Below, piece by piece: positions 60,789 to 64,000 of a stretch of DNA of 64,000 nt. The first letter of the stretch is position 1. Each line of letters opens with the position of its first letter. The position numbers and the translations under genes are program-made. The notes beneath the pieces were generated by a model. That model saw nothing but the letters and a program-made list of their open reading frames with translations, made no database searches and was not told the DNA's origin. The DNA is from Mucilaginibacter ginkgonis (GTDB lineage: Bacteria > Bacteroidota > Bacteroidia > Sphingobacteriales > Sphingobacteriaceae), in the NCBI RefSeq assembly GCF_009754905.2, contig NZ_CP066775.1, forward strand, positions 868,001-932,000, written 5' to 3'.

Positions 60789-61484
60789 TTATTTCTCTTC
60801 GAAGGCAAGGTCGCCGTTAGGTGTCAGAAATACCTTTAAAAATATCCGGCAAGCTGCAGGTTGGCTATTGATAGTTGCGGGTAAAAAAGTCTTGTCCTCT
60901 TCACTTAACAGATCAAGGTTAAAAGTTAGTGTACGGTTGTAATTGTAGCCTGTTAAATGCACTTTGTAATCCGCCAGGCGGCCGTAAGGGCTTACCAAAA
61001 TCTCTAATACTACATTAATTTCGTCATTGTCTGCACCGCGCAATTCCTGTGGCAGTTTAAAGATCTTCAAGTAGTTGATGAAGCCAAAATAACGGTCGCC
61101 AATGCGTATCGGCTTGGTGGTTACCGGACTGTTCTTAAGGCTATCATCCACAATGTAGCGAGCGTTCGATGCAGTGTCTTCCGGCGCTTCGAACAGTAAC
61201 GCGTTCTTTGTAAAGTCGTAACGCTGCAGCAACTTATTTTTGGTGTCATAAAAGTCCCACCAACCCGTTTTCATATTGTTTTTGTAGCGGCCCCTGGCAA
61301 GCGCGTTTGTGGTATGCGTTAAAAACGCGATGTACAATCCCTCTTTAATTGTTTTGTCGCTTTTTAGGGCTTCATAACGTTCACTCACAGAACCCGACAA
61401 TTTATTTTTTACTGTAACCCTTTCCTGTGCGAAAACATTGCAGACTAAAAACAGAACGGTGCAGAATAGGAATAGATGCTTCAA
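60789..61484 (-). CDS. Exported protein, unknown function
   Basis: A 231-residue protein with a signal peptide (LFLFCTVLFLVCNVFAQ). The middle has a MORN-like piece (GRYKNNMKTGWWDFYDTKNKLLQRYDF as in toxin_A-type repeat proteins; key pieces GRYKNN and GWWDFYD). The C-terminal 100 residues (VVLEILVSPYGRLADYKVHL, LKVFLTPNGDLAF) recall a TonB-C-like fold of exported Bacteroidota proteins. No specific function can be given. Confidence 0.7.
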   Translation of the reverse strand: MKHLFLFCTVLFLVCNVFAQERVTVKNKLSGSVSERYEALKSDKTIKEGLYIAFLTHTTNALARGRYKNNMKTGWWDFYDTKNKLLQRYDFTKNALLFEAPEDTASNARYIVDDSLKNSPVTTKPIRIGDRYFGFINYLKIFKLPQELRGADNDEINVVLEILVSPYGRLADYKVHLTGYNYNRTLTFNLDLLSEEDKTFLPATINSQPAACRIFLKVFLTPNGDLAFEEK

Positions 61485-61514
61485 TTGACCTTAATTATGA
61501 GAACGAAATAATGA

Positions 61515-61946
61515 TTATGATTCTACAACAATAATCGGATTGATTTGCTTAAGATGCTCTGCAAATAATTTTTTGTTTTTTGGCGAGATAACCACGCTGT
61601 CATAACGATTATAAAATACTTCTATCCGGTCTGACGATAAGGCCGGCGCACTTAAAAAACCGTTGTTTTCAGTTATCCTGGTAATAGTATTAATGTCGAT
61701 GTTTTTGTTGATGAGGATACCGCACCTGACATTTAAGTTCATACCGTCAATGGTGTAACGTGTGAACCCAATCATTGATAAGGTTATGACCATGAATACT
61801 AACGATAGCACAATAGCATATATTGGCATTGGAGCCGCAATAAATTGATACATAAGGAAGCCAACAACCATTGCGAGTGGTATGATAGTAGATCCACCGA
61901 GTTTTGAAGGATATATAATTTTCCGGGTCACAATGTAAGGTAACAC
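61515..61946 (-). CDS. Membrane protein with bacterial PH-like domain
   Basis: A 143-residue protein with two hydrophobic segments (STIIPLAMVVGFLMYQFIAA and IYAIVLSLVFMVITLSMIGF) and a bPH-like end: RYTIDGMNLNVRCG, ITRITENNGFLSAPALSSDRIEV, SVVISPKNKKLFAEHL. The last block is the typical PH-like signature of small membrane proteins in Bacteroidota. Both possible starts are GTG: 61946 as given, or 61931 (MTRKIIYPS), which would also fit. No ATG is available in frame. It is upstream of and co-oriented with the exported unknown gene, 30 bases away. Confidence 0.75.
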   Translation of the reverse strand: MLPYIVTRKIIYPSKLGGSTIIPLAMVVGFLMYQFIAAPMPIYAIVLSLVFMVITLSMIGFTRYTIDGMNLNVRCGILINKNIDINTITRITENNGFLSAPALSSDRIEVFYNRYDSVVISPKNKKLFAEHLKQINPIIVVES

Positions 61947-62238
61947 ATTTTCTTAACCGTAAGAAATATCCTTCAAGAGAGAACCCCTCTTCAAAAAGGC
62001 AACGTTTTCATTTGATGATAAATAAATCACAAAACGTAAAACCATTGTCTTTAAAAGAGCGTAAATTAAACAAAAAGAAATTGTTTTGTATAGCAGTTAA
62101 TTTTGAGTTTGCGATGTGAACAGTATATTATATAATTGTATCATATCTGCGACAGACCTTCAATGCTGATTATTATAGTTACCTTTCCAAAGATTAAGCC
62201 TAATTCCCTAATTAATTTACTGATTTAACCAATTACAG
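61947..62238. other. Intergenic region before the desaturase gene
   Basis: About 290 bases with no gene. It is AT-rich, and no repeat of the dispersed families and no clean -7 box next to the start were found. The stretch TATAATTGTATC at about 62131 is the nearest to a promoter element. Confidence 0.3.
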
Positions 62239-63279
62239 ATGTCATTTTTAGACACCGTGTTAGAGCCGCCTGCGTATGGTTGGCAAGATGCTTATGGACA
62301 GCTGATCAAGCCTTCCCTGAAGCAAATGATAGGCGAGTTTTTTTCCAGATTAAACGTTTTTCAGAACAAGAAGAATTGGCTCTCCTTTTTTTGCTGGCTC
62401 ACAATTGCCATGTTGGTCCCATTCTTTGTGCTTTTTTTAATTAAATACCTAAGTGTTACAACCTTCATAGCAGCATTTGTTTACAGTATGATCATAATGG
62501 GTACGCATGGTACTATTTGGCATCATAGGTATTGTACACATAATGCTTACACATTTCGCAATAAATTTTGGCGTTTCGTGACGCAAAATCTGACGTTGAA
62601 GATCATTCCCGAAGAGATTTATGTGGTTTCGCATCATGTGCACCATGCCAAGTCCGACCAACCCGGCGATCCATACAACGCCCAAGGCGGTTTCTTTTAT
62701 TGTTTCCTGGCCGATGTTAACCATCAGCCCATAAGCAAAAGTTTATGCGAAAAGGATTACGCCAAATGCGTTAATATGATGAAGCATACCGGCGTCAAAG
62801 TAAATAGTTACGAGCAATACCAAAAATATGGTTCGTTGGCAAAGCCGCTGAACACAGTTGTAGGAGTGGTGCTGAGTTGGGCGTTTTGGTTTACAGCTTT
62901 TTACCTCATCGGTGGCATTTCCTTAGCAGTAGCGTTATTCGCGGCAGCCGGATTTTGGGCCGTTGGGGTGCGCACTTTTAATTATGAAGGGCATGGTAAG
63001 GGTGAGGATAGGCGCCGTGACGGTATTGACCATAACCGCAGTGATATGTCTATCAATCAATTGTGGCCCGGTATTGTAGCAGGCGAGTGGCATAATAACC
63101 ATCATCTATACCCTAAAAGTGCTAGGTCTGGTTTTAAGCCACACCAGGTAGATTCTGCCTGGTATTATATCAAATTCTTACATACGATAGGGGCGGTTAG
63201 CAAGTATAACGATGCGAAGAAGCAGTTTTATGACGAATATATAAATCAACATAAAGTTGAATGCGCGTCAACCGTTTGA
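62239..63279 (+). CDS. Acyl-lipid or acyl-CoA fatty-acid desaturase
   Basis: A 346-residue membrane di-iron enzyme that introduces a double bond into fatty-acyl chains. The three His boxes are present: HHRYCTH (about residue 94), HHVHH followed by AKSDQPGDP, and EWHNNHHLYP near the C-terminus. Hydrophobic segments lie around 53-75, 78-90 and 205-240. A Delta-9-type position is likely but not provable. It probably tunes membrane fluidity. Confidence 0.9.
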   Translation: MSFLDTVLEPPAYGWQDAYGQLIKPSLKQMIGEFFSRLNVFQNKKNWLSFFCWLTIAMLVPFFVLFLIKYLSVTTFIAAFVYSMIIMGTHGTIWHHRYCTHNAYTFRNKFWRFVTQNLTLKIIPEEIYVVSHHVHHAKSDQPGDPYNAQGGFFYCFLADVNHQPISKSLCEKDYAKCVNMMKHTGVKVNSYEQYQKYGSLAKPLNTVVGVVLSWAFWFTAFYLIGGISLAVALFAAAGFWAVGVRTFNYEGHGKGEDRRRDGIDHNRSDMSINQLWPGIVAGEWHNNHHLYPKSARSGFKPHQVDSAWYYIKFLHTIGAVSKYNDAKKQFYDEYINQHKVECASTV

Positions 63280-63343
63280 TATTGCCTTTAAGGCTAACAA
63301 ACATTTTGTAATTGAGCATGTTAGCATTGCAAAACATATTAAC

Positions 63344-63550
63344 ATGAAGAGACTTATTTTAACCCTAACCGTTTTGATCTGTGTAATGACGATGTCATTC
63401 GCACAAAAAACAGAACATCAAACAGAAAACAAAGTTGTAGTACGCAGAACGGCCACTGTAGGTATGCGCGTGCACAATATCTTCCATCCTAAACACAAAC
63501 ACTACTCGGGTTACCGCGTAAAACACAAAACAACTTATAAAAAGATGTAA
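63344..63550 (+). CDS. Small exported basic protein, 68 residues
   Basis: The start at 63344 gives a signal peptide (LILTLTVLICVMTMSFAQ) with cleavage after SFA. The mature part of about 45 residues is rich in His, Lys, Arg and Tyr, ending YKKM (pieces VRRTATVGMRVHN and FHPKHKHYSGYRVK). No family is known to me. A strong terminator follows. The longer reading from 63257 overlaps the desaturase gene and is unlikely. Confidence 0.7.
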   Translation: MKRLILTLTVLICVMTMSFAQKTEHQTENKVVVRRTATVGMRVHNIFHPKHKHYSGYRVKHKTTYKKM

Positions 63551-63551
63551 T

Positions 63552-63580
63552 AAAAAGGGAGCGGTAACCGCTCCCTTTTT
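63552..63580. terminator. Strong bidirectional terminator
   Basis: AAAAAGGGAGCGGT, A, ACCGCTCCCTTTTT: 14-bp arms with T run on each strand. Confidence 0.9.
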
Positions 63581-63630
63581 TTGTTGCCCGGAATTGTTTC
63601 AGGATATTAAATGTACGCGAACAGATAACC

Positions 63631-64000
63631 CTAATTTGCCGATAATAATACGACACTTCTGCCGGCGATATTAATAACATCTTCAGGCTGATAGACCTCA
63701 TTGTCATTCAGCTCTTTAGCGGTATTGATCAACTCACGCCACTGATTGCTATATGCCAAAGGCGGCAGTTTAAAGTCAACGGGATCTGCACCCGCGTTGA
63801 AGATCAGGTAAAAATCGTCGTCTTTCAACTGTTCGCCGTTTACATCGCGTGCCTGTAAGCCATCGCCGTTTAAAAATACCGCAACAGCTTTAGCCGCACC
63901 TTGCTGCCAACTTTCCTCGCTCATAACATTACCGTCAGGCAAAAACCATTCAATGTCTTTGATGCCGCCTTCGCCCACGTCCCGGCCGCAAAACCATTGT
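63631..64000 (-). CDS. glgX: Glycogen debranching enzyme GlgX, C-terminal end, cut by the window edge
   Basis: The last 122 codons of a GlgX/isoamylase-type protein. The frame is open to the window end and reads QWFCGRDVGEGG, then DIEWFLPDGNVMSEESW, typical of the C-terminal beta domain of GlgX, and YLIFNAGADPVDFKLPP. The active site lies outside. It removes alpha-1,6 branches from glycogen. The name is moderately certain; other isoamylase-family enzymes share this end. Confidence 0.85.
   Translation of the reverse strand, partial: QWFCGRDVGEGGIKDIEWFLPDGNVMSEESWQQGAAKAVAVFLNGDGLQARDVNGEQLKDDDFYLIFNAGADPVDFKLPPLAYSNQWRELINTAKELNDNEVYQPEDVINIAGRSVVLLSAN

Overview
The window looks like a chromosomal segment of a Bacteroidota bacterium, most likely of the family Sphingobacteriaceae (Mucilaginibacter- or Pedobacter-like). 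The support is: TAnnTTTG -7 promoter boxes, type IX secretion (T9SS) sorting domains, a DUF4290 gene beside murA, a LysS with a C-terminal extension, a short AMP nucleosidase, and abundant dispersed intergenic repeats. No rRNA, tRNA, CRISPR array, transposase or phage gene was seen. Both edges cut genes: priA on the left and glgX on the right. The genus is an inference; no database search was possible.

Layout. 1-13 kb: end of priA, a lipoprotein, pcm, smpB, a metal unit (Nramp transporter fused to a universal stress domain, with a DtxR-type regulator), an Lrp regulator, ung, lysS, and nuoA-nuoB without the rest of the complex I operon. 12-24 kb: a flavoprotein whose start codon overlaps that of nuoA, an M13 peptidase, threonine aldolase, topoisomerase IB, a dihaem cytochrome, a biotin carboxylase, a 459-bp repeat element, a Nudix hydrolase, riboflavin synthase and HscA. 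24-37 kb: a large peptidase-like, propeller and barrel surface protein, cutC, fabG, namZ, a Tat-exported amidase, then tig-clpP-clpX (protein quality control) and AMP nucleosidase. 37-49 kb: cystathionine beta-synthase, a GT39-like membrane protein, an HMA-MauE fusion, murA with a Cys-to-Asp change, a DUF4290 protein, a dipeptide epimerase, a T9SS cargo gene broken by a stop codon, and an M20 dipeptidase. Several genes (namZ, murA, the epimerase, peptidases) fit cell-wall synthesis or recycling.

50.7-54.5 kb is the unusual region. Six tandem small genes on the minus strand encode short exported-looking paralogs. They share an MKK-type signal-like N-terminus and a C-terminal D-[I/V]-x-x-A-D motif. 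In two of them the motif is amplified into 30-bp (10-residue) tandem arrays of 19 and 6 units. The longer array carries a 1-bp insertion that cuts off its natural end. Divergent to the cluster lies a TPR, transmembrane and DHp (histidine kinase dimerisation) protein without an ATPase domain. No family I know covers the small proteins.

55-64 kb: an XRE regulator, a UvrD/PcrA helicase with a TTG start, a thioredoxin-fold DUF255 protein, SlyD, three uncharacterised exported or membrane proteins, a fatty-acid desaturase and the end of glgX.

A window-wide theme is leaderless or nearly leaderless expression: dtxR, pcm, lysS, nuoA, accC, ribE, the HMA-MauE gene and the DUF255 gene have a TAnnTTTG box only 4-10 bases before the start codon. 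Intergenic regions carry at least four families of short dispersed repeats.
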